A stretch of DNA of 64,000 nucleotides from Mucilaginibacter oryzae (lineage in GTDB: Bacteria; Bacteroidota; Bacteroidia; Sphingobacteriales; Sphingobacteriaceae): assembly GCF_003148845.1 (NCBI RefSeq), contig NZ_QGHA01000001.1, positions 372,001 to 436,000 of the forward strand. Reading direction: 5' to 3'. The notes beneath the pieces were generated by a model. It ran no database searches, was not told the DNA's origin, and saw nothing but the letters and a program-made list of their open reading frames with translations. Shown here piece by piece: positions 18,054 to 26,876 of this stretch. The translations under genes and the position numbers were made by a program. Position 1 is the stretch's first letter. Every line of letters starts with the position of its first letter.

Positions 18054-19164
18054 AAAAGTAACGCTGTTTACTTTACAAACATTCAGCAGTACGGGCGGCA
18101 TTCAAAAGATGACCCGTACGCTCGGGCACTCGCTTTACAACGCGGCCTTAAAAAATAAATGGCGCTTTGAATTATGGTCGGCATATGACACCCCTGCCGA
18201 CCTGATGCAACAGTACCTGCCAGCCGCATGTTTTAAAGGCTTCGGCGTAAACCGCATCAATTTTGTTTTAAAAACTATTTTCAACCCGGTTATACTTGAT
18301 GTGGTTATACTAAGCCATGTTAACCTGGCTATTATCGGGCACGTTTTGAAGTTTATAAATCCCGGTTGTAAAATATGGCTGGTTGCTCATGGTATTGAAG
18401 TTTGGCGACCGCTTTCATTTGTTAAACGCAAGCTGCTTAACCGCTGCGATAAAGTGATTTGTGTGAGCAATTTTACCAAACAACAAATAATAACCAGGCA
18501 TGGTGTCAATAAAGACAAATGCGTTGTACTAAATAACGCCATCGACCCGTTCATGCAACTACCCCATACTTTTCAAAAGCCGGAACAGCTTTTACAACGC
18601 TATGGGTTAAAGAATGATGATGTTGTTATTTTTTCATTAACGCGTCTGGCCTCAACAGAGCAGTATAAAGGTTACGACCACGTTATCAAAGCGTTAAAAA
18701 GTTTAAAAACTAAATTTCCGCAAATTAAATACCTGCTTTCGGGCAAGTATGATAGCCAGGAGTATGACCGGATCCAAGAACTGGTTGCCCGATATGATGT
18801 AAAAGATCAACTCATCCTGACCGGTTTTATTGATGAGTTTGAATTGTCCGATCATTTTTCACTGGCCGATCTGTTTGTTTTACCGAGCAAAAAGGAAGGG
18901 TTCGGGATAGTGTTTATCGAAGCTATGGCCTGCGGCTTACCGGTGGTTTGCGGCAATACCGACGGTAGTTTAGATGCTATACGCAACGGCGAGCTTGGCG
19001 ACGCCATTGATCCTGATGACCCTGAACAGCTTGAAAGCGCTATTTCAAAACACCTTCAAAACCCTTTAACCGCCGCTAAACGCCTGCAACTGCAACAGGA
19101 ATGCGTAGCTCACTTTAACGAAAACAATTACATGATGAAACTGGAGCAACTGATTAATGAGTAA
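18046..19164 (+). CDS. GT4 family glycosyltransferase
   Basis: A 372-residue GT-B retaining glycosyltransferase. I use the ATG at 18046, whose 8-bp overlap with asnB (ATGGCTAA) indicates coupled translation. The N-terminal domain shows STGGIQKMTRTLG and AHGIEVWRP. The donor domain shows FSLTRLASTEQYKGYDHVI and the E-x7-E region KKEGFGIVFIEAMACGLPVV. It transfers a nucleotide sugar to the growing lipid-linked glycan on the cytosolic face. Donor and linkage cannot be told. Confidence 0.93.
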   Translation: MAKKVTLFTLQTFSSTGGIQKMTRTLGHSLYNAALKNKWRFELWSAYDTPADLMQQYLPAACFKGFGVNRINFVLKTIFNPVILDVVILSHVNLAIIGHVLKFINPGCKIWLVAHGIEVWRPLSFVKRKLLNRCDKVICVSNFTKQQIITRHGVNKDKCVVLNNAIDPFMQLPHTFQKPEQLLQRYGLKNDDVVIFSLTRLASTEQYKGYDHVIKALKSLKTKFPQIKYLLSGKYDSQEYDRIQELVARYDVKDQLILTGFIDEFELSDHFSLADLFVLPSKKEGFGIVFIEAMACGLPVVCGNTDGSLDAIRNGELGDAIDPDDPEQLESAISKHLQNPLTAAKRLQLQQECVAHFNENNYMMKLEQLINE

Positions 19165-20020
19165 TACGGTCAACGAAAAATGGGATTTAGAAATAAATGC
19201 CAAAAGCAGCCTGTTCGATCTGAAGCTTAAAGAGCTGTGGCACTACCGCGATTTACTGATCCTGCTGGTACGCCGCGATTTTGTTTCGTTTTATAAACAA
19301 ACCATTTTGGGGCCGGTATGGTTCTTTGTGCAACCGGTTGTAACTATCGCGTTTTACACTATTGTATTTGGCGGCCTGGCCGGAATTCCGGTTGACGGGT
19401 TGCCGAAAGCATTATTTTACCTGGCAGGCACTATTGTGTGGAATTATTTTTCTGATTGCCTGATTAAAACATCTACCGTATTTAAAGATAATGCCGCCAT
19501 GCTGGGTAAAGTTTATTTCCCGCGATTAATTATGCCCGTTAGCATCGTGCTGTCAAATCTGGTGCGTTTCGCCGTGCAATTGCTCCTTTTTGTTGTATTA
19601 TACCTCATATTTTTAGCAAAAGGCGAGCATATAGCGCCTAATTATTTCGCGTTGCTGCTGCCGCTGCTTATCCTGATGATAGCATCGTTGGGATTAGGCT
19701 TAGGGATGATCATATCGGCAATAACCACCAAATACCGCGATATCGCTTTTTTGGTAACTTTTGGCGTACCGCTTTTAATGTACGCTACCACGGTCGTATA
19801 CCCTTTGTCGGTAGTACAAACACAACATGCACAGTACGCGTGGATCATCAAAGCAAATCCCATCACCGCGGTAATTGAAACCTTCAGGTTTGGTTTTTTA
19901 GGCAAGGGAACCTTTAGCTGGCAACTTTTGGGTTACAGCGCCTTATCCACAGCGCTGATCCTGGTAGCGGGCACAGTGATATTTAATAAAGTAGAAAAGG
20001 CTTTTGTTGATACGGTATAA
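19157..20020 (+). CDS. wzm: Polysaccharide ABC transporter permease (Wzm-like)
   Basis: A 287-residue ABC-2 type membrane protein with six hydrophobic segments. Typical features are LLILLVRRDFVSFYKQTILGPVWFF at the first helix, the amphipathic PRLIMPVSIVLSNLVRF, TTKYRDIAFLV, and the C-terminal NPITAVIETFRFGFLGKG motif characteristic of O-antigen/teichoic-acid exporters. It pairs with the ATPase gene starting at the next base after its stop. It overlaps the GT4 gene by 8 bp (ATGAGTAA). It moves a lipid-linked glycan across the inner membrane. Confidence 0.95.
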   Translation: MSNTVNEKWDLEINAKSSLFDLKLKELWHYRDLLILLVRRDFVSFYKQTILGPVWFFVQPVVTIAFYTIVFGGLAGIPVDGLPKALFYLAGTIVWNYFSDCLIKTSTVFKDNAAMLGKVYFPRLIMPVSIVLSNLVRFAVQLLLFVVLYLIFLAKGEHIAPNYFALLLPLLILMIASLGLGLGMIISAITTKYRDIAFLVTFGVPLLMYATTVVYPLSVVQTQHAQYAWIIKANPITAVIETFRFGFLGKGTFSWQLLGYSALSTALILVAGTVIFNKVEKAFVDTV

Positions 20021-21286
20021 ATGAGCGCGGTAATCAAGGTTGAAAAACTGTCGAAAGCGTACCAGCTTGGCGATTTCGGTACGGGCACTATCTCGCGCGA
20101 CCTGGAACGGTTTTGGGCAAGGCTTCGCGGTAAGGAGGATCCGTTTTTAAAAATAGGCGAGATCAATGATCGCAGTACCAAAGGCACAACCGGCGTAGTA
20201 TGGAGCCTGAACGATATAAATTTTGAAATTGAACAGGGCGATGCCGTTGGGATTATTGGCCGTAATGGCGCCGGCAAAAGCACTTTACTCAAAATTTTAA
20301 GCCGGGTTACCTCGCCCACTACAGGTTCGTTAAAAATGCGGGGGCGGATAGCAAGCCTGCTTGAAGTTGGCACCGGTTTTCACCCAGAATTAACCGGGCG
20401 CGAAAACATCTATCTTAATGGAGCCATTCTGGGTATGCGCAAAGCCGAGATCAAACGAAAATTTGATGAAATAGTCGATTTCTCGGGCGTTGAGCGTTAT
20501 ATAGACACTCCGGTAAAACGCTACTCATCGGGTATGTATGTGCGGCTGGCGTTCGCGGTAGCCGCGCACCTGGAAAGCGAAATTTTAATCATTGACGAGG
20601 TGCTGGCCGTAGGCGATGCCGAATTTCAGAAAAAATGCCTCGGCAAAATGGGCCAGGTAAGTAAAGGCGAAGGACGTACGGTGCTGTTTGTAAGCCATAA
20701 CATGGCGGCAGTAAAAACACTTTGCAATAAGGGCATAGTGCTGGCCAATGGTCAGCTGGTTTACCAAAACAAGCAGCTGGAAGCGGTGAGCTTTTATCAA
20801 ACCAACAACAACACCAAATCAAGCTTTGAACATCACGGCGATTTGGATTCGGCACCGGGCAATGAAAACATCAGGGTTTTAAAGTTTGTGATCAGATCGC
20901 TGGAGGGCGAAAGTATCTCCATTTCTACCGGGCTTAGTTTCGATCTGACATTTTTTAACCAGAAAGCGGGGATCAACCTCGATGCCACCTTCGAATTAAA
21001 AAACAGCGATGAAATACCGGTGTTCCATAACGGTACCCTCATCTCAACCAATAACGATTCAAAAACCGGTATCTACACCGTTAAGGGGATTATCCCGCCT
21101 CATTTGCTAAATGCCGGCAACTACGCATTCAAACTTATATTTGGAGAAAACCAGCGTTACCTGCTGTTTGGAGCAGACGATTTTATAGGTTTTGAAGTTG
21201 AAAACGAAAGTGAAGGGAGCAACAGCTTTTTAGCGCCGGGCGTTATCCATCCCAAAATAAACTTTACCGTTAATTACCAGGTTTAA
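20021..21286 (+). CDS. wzt: Polysaccharide ABC transporter ATPase with C-terminal sugar-binding domain (Wzt-like)
   Basis: A 421-residue ATPase. Motifs: Walker A GRNGAGKST (80-88), signature YSSGM (168-172), Walker B EILIIDE (187-193), switch His in LFVSHNM. Residues about 255-421 form an additional beta-rich domain equivalent to Wzt_C, which in O9a-type systems recognises the finished, capped chain. This makes transport of a completed or decorated glycan more likely than of a bare repeat unit, though that is inference. The gene abuts the permease gene. Confidence 0.95.
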   Translation: MSAVIKVEKLSKAYQLGDFGTGTISRDLERFWARLRGKEDPFLKIGEINDRSTKGTTGVVWSLNDINFEIEQGDAVGIIGRNGAGKSTLLKILSRVTSPTTGSLKMRGRIASLLEVGTGFHPELTGRENIYLNGAILGMRKAEIKRKFDEIVDFSGVERYIDTPVKRYSSGMYVRLAFAVAAHLESEILIIDEVLAVGDAEFQKKCLGKMGQVSKGEGRTVLFVSHNMAAVKTLCNKGIVLANGQLVYQNKQLEAVSFYQTNNNTKSSFEHHGDLDSAPGNENIRVLKFVIRSLEGESISISTGLSFDLTFFNQKAGINLDATFELKNSDEIPVFHNGTLISTNNDSKTGIYTVKGIIPPHLLNAGNYAFKLIFGENQRYLLFGADDFIGFEVENESEGSNSFLAPGVIHPKINFTVNYQV

Positions 21287-21294
21287 TACGATAT

Positions 21295-21699
21295 ATGGAA
21301 AGCCCCTACATAATACAGTTGCCAAAGCTTTTAGATGACCGGGGTAACCTCTCGTTCATTGAAGAAAACAACCATATCCCTTTTAAAATTGAGCGCACTT
21401 ACTGGATCTATGACGTGCCGGGCGGCGAACGCCGGGGCGGGCATGCCTACCATAACCTGCAGGAATTTATAGTTGCTTTAAGCGGGAGTTTTGACGTGGT
21501 ATTGCATGATGGTTACAAGGAAACGCGTTTTAGCCTTAACCGTTCATACTACGGCTTATATGTACCCCGGATGATGTGGCGCGAGATCGAGAATTTCTCT
21601 ACCAATTCATTAGCGCTTATTTTGGCCGATGGTAAGTATAACGAGCAAGATTATATCAGGGATTTTGACCAGTTTGTAAACCAGGCCCATGTGCAGTAA
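21295..21699 (+). CDS. FdtA/QdtA/WxcM-like sugar 3,4-ketoisomerase, copy 1 (HAY variant)
   Basis: A 134-residue RmlC-like cupin of the family that isomerises dTDP-4-keto-6-deoxyhexose to the 3-keto form, the step before amination at C3. The core is YDVPGGERRGGHAYHNLQEFIVALSGSFDVVL. In FdtA-type enzymes the metal-free active site uses an H-x-H pair; here the second position is Tyr (HAY), unlike the HGH of its tandem neighbour. Copy 1 may therefore have a different specificity or a non-catalytic role. The next gene starts 11 bp before its stop. Confidence 0.87.
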   Translation: MESPYIIQLPKLLDDRGNLSFIEENNHIPFKIERTYWIYDVPGGERRGGHAYHNLQEFIVALSGSFDVVLHDGYKETRFSLNRSYYGLYVPRMMWREIENFSTNSLALILADGKYNEQDYIRDFDQFVNQAHVQ

Positions 21700-22111
21700 A
21701 ATAACCACCGTTTTTGATTGCAATATCATCCACCTGCGCCGCATCCATAACCGGGCGGGTAATATTACGCCCGTAGAAAATAATATCCATGTACCTTTCG
21801 ACGTAAAGCGGGTTTATTATTTATATGATATTCCGGGCGGCGAATCGCGCGCGGCACACGGCCATAAACAACTGGAACAGTTTATAGTGGCCGCGAGCGG
21901 GAGTTTTGATTTAACCATCGACGATGGGATCAACAAAAAAACGGTGCAGCTGAACCGCCCTTACATGGGGCTGCATGTAAAACCGGGGATCTGGCGCGAT
22001 ATTTCCAATTTCTCATCAGGCGCTATTTGCCTGGTGCTGGCTTCAATGCCCTATACCGAGGATGACTATTTAAGAGATTACGAGGTATTTAAACAATACA
22101 AGAACCTGTGA
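21689..22111 (+). CDS. FdtA/QdtA/WxcM-like sugar 3,4-ketoisomerase, copy 2 (HGH, canonical)
   Basis: A 140-residue cupin paralogue of the preceding gene: YDIPGGESRAAHGHKQLEQFIVAASGSFDLTI, with both active-site histidines in HGH. It predicts synthesis of a dTDP-3-keto-6-deoxyhexose, precursor of Fuc3N or Qui3N; sequence alone does not tell which C4 epimer. The aminotransferase that follows this step lies at 24690-25793. RmlA/RmlB, needed for the dTDP-4-keto-6-deoxyglucose substrate, are not in the window and must be encoded elsewhere. Confidence 0.9.
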   Translation: MCSKITTVFDCNIIHLRRIHNRAGNITPVENNIHVPFDVKRVYYLYDIPGGESRAAHGHKQLEQFIVAASGSFDLTIDDGINKKTVQLNRPYMGLHVKPGIWRDISNFSSGAICLVLASMPYTEDDYLRDYEVFKQYKNL

Positions 22112-22644
22112 TAACCTTACCCGCACATCAATACGGCTTAATTTTCAGACTGGTGGAAGAGCGCGACGCCGAATTTATTTTGAGCCTCCGTACAGATCCG
22201 AAACTTGCCAGGCATTTATCTGCAACCGAAAATGACCTGCCCAAACAACAGGCATGGATCAGAACATACAAACAAAGGGAAGCATTGGGGCAGGAATACT
22301 ATTTTTTGTTTGAAAATGAAGATCATGAACCACAGGGCCTTGTACGCCTTTATGATTTTGACGGAAAAACATACACCAGCGGCAGCTGGCTGATAAAACC
22401 GGGAGCAGACGAGTTTGCAGCCATCAAAGCCGATTTGTTCAGCGCCTCCTTCGCCATGAATGAGCTCGGTTTTGAACGTTGCGTTTTTGACGTGCGAAAG
22501 GCCAATAAAAAAGTATTGCGCTTCCACCTGATGTTTGCCAGCGTAACAGGTGAAGATGAACTTAATGTATACCTGGCATTAGACAGGGCGGCTTACGAAC
22601 GCAAATTTAAATACCTTACAAGCATAATCAAACCTCAAGAATAA
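22108..22644 (+). CDS. GNAT-family N-acyltransferase, probably acylating a 3-amino sugar
   Basis: A 178-residue GNAT-fold protein starting with GTG at 22108, overlapping the previous stop as GTGA. Visible parts are FRLVEERDAEFILSLRTDPKLARHLS at the start, beta-strands around EPQGLVRLYDFDGKTYTSGSWLI, and the late FDVRKANKKVLRFHLMFAS segment (the region where GNATs hold the pantetheine donor). It sits between the ketoisomerases and an ACP gene, so an acyl-ACP rather than acetyl-CoA may be its donor. That donor choice is inference. Confidence 0.82.
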   Translation: MITLPAHQYGLIFRLVEERDAEFILSLRTDPKLARHLSATENDLPKQQAWIRTYKQREALGQEYYFLFENEDHEPQGLVRLYDFDGKTYTSGSWLIKPGADEFAAIKADLFSASFAMNELGFERCVFDVRKANKKVLRFHLMFASVTGEDELNVYLALDRAAYERKFKYLTSIIKPQE

Positions 22645-22650
22645 ACACTT

Positions 22651-22896
22651 ATGAATGTTGAACAGTTTATACGCCGCTTTGCCGAACAGTTTGATGAAAC
22701 ACCTACCCACGATTTTACTGTTGATACCCGGTTTAAAGAAAACGATGAGTGGAGCTCGATGACTGCTTTATCGCTGATAGCGATGGTTGACGAAAGCTAT
22801 TCGGTAAGGCTTACCGGAGATGACATCCGCCAATCATCAACCATAAAAGATATTTATGATATTGTTAGCGCCAAGATACCTAATCAACAGGCTTAA
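22651..22896 (+). CDS. Acyl carrier protein of the amino-sugar acylation module
   Basis: An 81-residue acidic four-helix carrier protein. The phosphopantetheine site is read as WSSMTALSLIAMVDE, with Ser36 in the position of the DSL serine; the usual Asp and Leu around it are Ser and Met. It starts 6 bp after the GNAT gene and is followed by ketoreductase and KAS III genes, so it is a dedicated carrier for an acyl group built on the spot. It is clearly different from the second ACP in this locus (32477-32722), which has a canonical DSL site. Confidence 0.88.
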   Translation: MNVEQFIRRFAEQFDETPTHDFTVDTRFKENDEWSSMTALSLIAMVDESYSVRLTGDDIRQSSTIKDIYDIVSAKIPNQQA

Positions 22897-22922
22897 CCCA
22901 TCAATGTTCACCCCTGCTTATA

Positions 22923-23678
22923 ATGGCTGATTATACGTACAATTTTACCGGCAAAACCATCCTGGTTACAGGCGCGTCATCAGGCATTGGCAAACAGATT
23001 TGCCTGGATTGCGCTGAAGCGGGAGCTACGGTAATCATGCTCGGCCGCGATGAAGAACGCCTTAAGCAGTTGCTGTATCAACTTGAAGGCGGCAGCCACC
23101 AGGTAATAACCGGCGACCTGAAAGACGAACAATTTATTGAGCGCGCCTGCCAGGGCCTGCCCCTGCTGGATGGTGTAGTACAATCGGCGGGATTGATGAA
23201 ACTGGTTCCGTTAAAATTTATAAATGCCGCCTTTATTGATGAAATGCTGGCTGTTAACCTGCGTGCGCCCATTTTATTGCTCAGTGCCCTGCAAAAGCAA
23301 AAAAAGTTAAAGCCTGCTTCATCCATCGTTTTACTCTCATCCGTAAACGGGGTGGCTGTAGGCTCGTTGGCCAACTCGGTTTACGGGGCAACCAAGGGTG
23401 CATTACAATCATTCTGCAAATCGGCATCGCTCGAATTGGCAAAAACCAACATCCGCATTAACTGTATAGCGCCGGCAATGGTTAACACCGAGGGCACGGC
23501 AAAAATCAGCGAACATGTATCGGCAGAAGCTATTGAAGCTGATCAAAAAAATTATCCTTTAGGCCGTTACGGTACGCCTGCAGATATAGCCGGTTGCTGC
23601 CTGTTTTTATTATCAGGGGCGGGCAGCTGGATAACGGGATCTACCATAACTATCGACGGCGGTTTCACCGCACAATAA
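22923..23678 (+). CDS. FabG-like short-chain dehydrogenase/reductase
   Basis: A 251-residue SDR: NADP-binding TGASSGIGKQ near residue 17, catalytic Ser in VLLSSVNG, and YGATK (the YxxxK pair), ending with GSWITGSTITIDGGFTAQ as in FabG. Known FabG enzymes reduce 3-ketoacyl-ACP to 3-hydroxyacyl-ACP. Placed between an ACP and a KAS III gene, it would reduce the ketosynthase product. Alternatively it could reduce a keto sugar, but the FabG-like ends and neighbours favour the acyl role. Confidence 0.88.
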   Translation: MADYTYNFTGKTILVTGASSGIGKQICLDCAEAGATVIMLGRDEERLKQLLYQLEGGSHQVITGDLKDEQFIERACQGLPLLDGVVQSAGLMKLVPLKFINAAFIDEMLAVNLRAPILLLSALQKQKKLKPASSIVLLSSVNGVAVGSLANSVYGATKGALQSFCKSASLELAKTNIRINCIAPAMVNTEGTAKISEHVSAEAIEADQKNYPLGRYGTPADIAGCCLFLLSGAGSWITGSTITIDGGFTAQ

Positions 23679-23679
23679 C

Positions 23680-24681
23680 ATGAACGCTTATATCAAAGCT
23701 ATATCCTACCACCTACCCCAAAACCAGTTGGATAACGCCGCGCTCGCCGCGCTTTTTCCGGAATGGGGGGTTGAGAAAATAGCCCAAAAAATAGGTATCG
23801 ATACCAGGCATATCGCCGCTGCCGACGAGTTTGCATCAGACATGGCCATAGCCGCGGCCCAAAAACTTTTCGCCGAGCACAGCGTCTCCCCTGCCAGAAT
23901 CGATTTTATACTCTACTGCACCCAAAGCCCTGATTATTTTTTGCCAACCACGGCTTGCATCATACAAAATAAATTAGGCATCCCTGTAAAAGCCGGGGCG
24001 CTTGATTTTAACCTGGGATGTTCGGGCTATATTTATGGCCTGGCCCTGGCTAAGGGCCTGGTAGCCGCGGGAATCGCTAAAAACATCCTGCTGCTTACTT
24101 CAGAAACCTATTCAAAATTCATTCATCCCGGCGATAAGGGCAACCGTACCATTTTTGGCGACGCTGCAACTGCTACCTTGATAAGCACCGATGGATTTGC
24201 AGCCATAGGCGAATTTGAGCTTGGCACCGATGGCGAAGGGGCAACAAACCTGATGGTAAAGCAGGGCGCTATCCGTTACCCCGATAAAAATGCCGATAGC
24301 GTAAATGATGATTACGGCAACGAGCAGTCGCCGGGTCATTTATATATGGATGGGCCTGAAATTTTCGCTTTTACATCAAAGGCGGTGCCCCGTCTTGTTG
24401 CTGATACGTTAGCTAAAAATAATGTAGATAAAGCCGGTATCGACCTGTTTATATTTCACCAGGCCAACCGGTATATGCTGGAACACCTGCGCAAAAAGAT
24501 AGACATCTCGGCAGAAAAATTCTTTACCTATATGGCCAATGTGGGTAATACGGTCTCGTCCTCCATACCCATCGCGTTATATGAGGCCCTGAAAGAAAAA
24601 CCCGCGGGTCCTGAAGCAAAATGGCTGTTGGCCGGTTTTGGAGTGGGGTACTCCTGGGGGGCAACCGTCATAACCTTTTAA
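23680..24681 (+). CDS. KAS III (FabH-like) 3-oxoacyl-ACP synthase
   Basis: A 333-residue thiolase-fold ketosynthase. All three catalytic residues are present: Cys in [16 protein letters not shown] (about 114), His in [14 protein letters not shown] (about 257) and Asn in [15 protein letters not shown] (about 287). FabH enzymes condense acetyl-CoA with malonyl-ACP to acetoacetyl-ACP. With the adjacent reductase, but no dehydratase or enoyl reductase nearby, the pathway should stop at 3-hydroxybutyryl-ACP (or a branched or longer homologue if the primer differs). A transferase role like that of CerJ-type KAS III homologues is the main alternative. Confidence 0.92.
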   Translation: MNAYIKAISYHLPQNQLDNAALAALFPEWGVEKIAQKIGIDTRHIAAADEFASDMAIAAAQKLFAEHSVSPARIDFILYCTQSPDYFLPTTACIIQNKLGIPVKAGALDFNLGCSGYIYGLALAKGLVAAGIAKNILLLTSETYSKFIHPGDKGNRTIFGDAATATLISTDGFAAIGEFELGTDGEGATNLMVKQGAIRYPDKNADSVNDDYGNEQSPGHLYMDGPEIFAFTSKAVPRLVADTLAKNNVDKAGIDLFIFHQANRYMLEHLRKKIDISAEKFFTYMANVGNTVSSSIPIALYEALKEKPAGPEAKWLLAGFGVGYSWGATVITF

Positions 24682-24689
24682 CGTCGCTC

Positions 24690-25793
24690 ATGAATATTCC
24701 CTTTTTATCGTTTACCGCCCAAAACAACTTAATTGAAGAAGAGATCCGCACGGCGTTTGAGCGAGTTTTTCAAAACAAGTGGTACGTTTTGGGTAAGGAA
24801 GTATCCGATTTTGAGCAGGCTTATGCGCGCTATAACCATGTACAGCACTGCATTGGCGTAGCTAACGGGCTCGACGCATTACATATCGCCTTAAAAACAC
24901 TTGATATTGGTAAAGGCGACGAAGTAATAACACCTTCAAACACCTTTATCGCCACGTGGCTGGCTATATCGCAAACCGGCGCTACCATAGTACCTGTTGA
25001 ACCCGATGCTCAAACTTATAATATTGATGTAGACCGGTTAGCGGCATCCATCACGCCCAAAACCAAAGCGATTATGCCCGTACACCTTTACGGCCAGGCC
25101 TGCCGGATGGACGCGGTTATGCAAATAGCCCAAAAACACAATTTGTTTGTTGTTGAAGATAATGCCCAGGCCCAGGGCTGCACTTATCATGGTAAACTTA
25201 CCGGCAGCTTCGGCCACATCAACGCTACCAGCTTTTATCCAACCAAAAACCTGGGTGCCTATGGTGATGCGGGCGCTTTAACCACCAATGATGCAGGGCT
25301 GGCTCAAAAAGCAAACCTGCTGCGCAATTATGGTTCGGAGAAAAAATATTACAATGAGGTTATCGGCGTAAACTCGAGGCTTGACGAGCTGCAGGCGGCC
25401 TTTCTTTCGGTTAAACTAAAATACCTTAATGGCTGGCTCGATGAACGGAAACGGATAGCTGCTGCCTACACCGAACAACTTTCCGGTATTCCGGGCCTTA
25501 TATTACCCTTTACCGCGCCGGGCGCAGATCACGTTTATCATTTGTATGTTGTCCGTACAACCAAACGTAACGAATTAGAAGAGTATTTAAACCGCAACGG
25601 TGTTGGTACAGGTATTCACTACCCGGTAGCGCCGCACCTGCAAAAAGCATATCAGCATCTTGGCTATAAAAAAGGGGATTTCCCTGTAGCGGAGGAAATA
25701 GCCGAAACCTGCCTCAGCCTGCCGCTTAACCCCGGGATGGGTATGGACGAGATTAATTACGTGTGCCGTCAGATTCATGGCTTCTTCAAATAA
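24690..25793 (+). CDS. DegT/DnrJ/EryC1/StrS sugar aminotransferase (FdtB/QdtB-like)
   Basis: A 367-residue PLP enzyme; I use the ATG at 24690 (MNIPFLSF), 8 bp after the KAS III stop. Family motifs: [44 protein letters not shown] and the PLP lysine in [17 protein letters not shown], then [12 protein letters not shown] and [11 protein letters not shown]. It fits the FdtB/QdtB group, which aminates C3 of dTDP-3-keto-6-deoxyhexoses with glutamate as donor. With the two ketoisomerases it completes the 3-amino-3,6-dideoxyhexose route, leaving the GNAT to acylate the amine. Confidence 0.94.
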   Translation: MNIPFLSFTAQNNLIEEEIRTAFERVFQNKWYVLGKEVSDFEQAYARYNHVQHCIGVANGLDALHIALKTLDIGKGDEVITPSNTFIATWLAISQTGATIVPVEPDAQTYNIDVDRLAASITPKTKAIMPVHLYGQACRMDAVMQIAQKHNLFVVEDNAQAQGCTYHGKLTGSFGHINATSFYPTKNLGAYGDAGALTTNDAGLAQKANLLRNYGSEKKYYNEVIGVNSRLDELQAAFLSVKLKYLNGWLDERKRIAAAYTEQLSGIPGLILPFTAPGADHVYHLYVVRTTKRNELEEYLNRNGVGTGIHYPVAPHLQKAYQHLGYKKGDFPVAEEIAETCLSLPLNPGMGMDEINYVCRQIHGFFK

Positions 25794-26325
25794 AATATTG
25801 ATCATAGGCAACCTGCTCAGGATCGGGGGCGCCGAAAAACTGATTTACGAAATTGTTTGTTTCGCGAGGGCCAACGCCATCCAGCCGGAAATATTGATAC
25901 TCGACAATTACGAAAAAGAACACTACGACGAAGTGTACGCCCGGATGGGGGTACGCGTAACCCGGACAAGGCTTGACAATATCAAGCACTTTCGTGCGCC
26001 TTTAAAAATGTTAAGATCGTTAATCTGGCTCATAAAACTTAAATTCTTCTCAGGTTCGGGCTACGCAAGTGTTCATGTAATCGGGCTTTACAATGTATAC
26101 CGGGTGATAGGAAAGCTTAAACACCCGAAACGTTTTTTCTGGAATGTGAATAATGCTATTCAGTTTCCCGACAGAAAGTATCCGTATCCCGCCGAATACT
26201 TTGCAAACACCGATGATACCATAGTTTGCATTAACAGGTTTCAATTAATTGAAATGAACGAGCAATATGGCGCCGTAGCGTTAAAGGCTAAGCTGAGCCT
26301 GTTTAAACTTTTTATAGCAGAATGA
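25777..26325 (+). CDS. N-terminal half of a split GT4-type glycosyltransferase
   Basis: This 182-residue protein corresponds only to the N-terminal Rossmann domain of a GT-B enzyme: [21 protein letters not shown] at the start, and a domain end around [18 protein letters not shown] (acceptor-domain exit helix). It has no donor-binding half. The next frame starts at the overlapping ATGA (26322) and encodes exactly the missing half. It overlaps the aminotransferase gene by 17 bp. Either the enzyme works as two subunits or an ancestral fusion was broken at the interdomain linker. Confidence 0.8.
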   Translation: MASSNKILIIGNLLRIGGAEKLIYEIVCFARANAIQPEILILDNYEKEHYDEVYARMGVRVTRTRLDNIKHFRAPLKMLRSLIWLIKLKFFSGSGYASVHVIGLYNVYRVIGKLKHPKRFFWNVNNAIQFPDRKYPYPAEYFANTDDTIVCINRFQLIEMNEQYGAVALKAKLSLFKLFIAE

Positions 26326-26876
26326 TACAGATTAACCTGGTTTCGCGGATAGATACTGATAAAAACGCTTTCCTCGACCTGGTGTATGCAGGTTACAAAC
26401 TAAAAGAATCGGGCATTACCGGTTTTCAGATATTGTTTATAGGCGCGGTTTATAACACCGGCATTTACCAAAATATTTTACAGATGGCCAAACTGCTGGG
26501 CGTTTCTCATCACATCAGTTTTACACTAAAATCTATCCCGATAAACCAGTTATCGCCGGAAATCAAAAACGGGTACTTCGTGATCCAATCCGTTGGTGAT
26601 TTTATAGGTTACGCGGGTATTGAAAGCATTGACATGGGCCTTAAAACAATTTACTACAATGCCGACGAACATTTTAACAGCTACTGTGCCGATCAGATCA
26701 ACATATGCCGGGATATTGACGGCGTTATCAGTTTAATTAAATTGATTGATAAAGAAAAAGAAACGGTTGACGAGCAGATAACCGCCGCCAACCTCGAGGT
26801 AAAAAAAGCTTTTTACCTCGAGGCTTCGGAGAAGCATAATTTACTGTCTCTTTTGTTGCCGGGTACAACTGAATGA
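26322..26876 (+). CDS. C-terminal (donor-binding) half of a split GT4-type glycosyltransferase
   Basis: A 184-residue protein starting directly with the first strand of a GT-B donor domain (INLVSRIDTDKNAFLDLVYAGYKL), followed by FQILFIGAVYNTG and YFVIQSVGDFIGYAGIESIDMG, where GT4 enzymes hold the nucleotide sugar. The usual E-x7-E is not clean: Glu in IESIDMG is present, the partner is replaced. It starts within the ATGA overlap with the N-terminal half and itself overlaps the next gene by ATGA, so all three are translationally coupled. Confidence 0.75.
   Translation: MIQINLVSRIDTDKNAFLDLVYAGYKLKESGITGFQILFIGAVYNTGIYQNILQMAKLLGVSHHISFTLKSIPINQLSPEIKNGYFVIQSVGDFIGYAGIESIDMGLKTIYYNADEHFNSYCADQINICRDIDGVISLIKLIDKEKETVDEQITAANLEVKKAFYLEASEKHNLLSLLLPGTTE

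Noticed and set aside
20021..21286. Wzt-like ATPase as a teichoic-acid-type exporter (TagH)
   Set aside because: The C-terminal beta-rich domain and a Gram-negative setting with Wza fit Wzt; nothing suggests a teichoic acid pathway.
26290..26325. Programmed -1 frameshift joining the two GT halves (a TTTAAAC heptamer is present near the end of the first half)
   Set aside because: The heptamer is not in the phase required for X-XXY-YYZ slippage (the zero frame reads TTT AAA C), and no stable downstream stem was noticed; simple ATGA coupling explains the arrangement.
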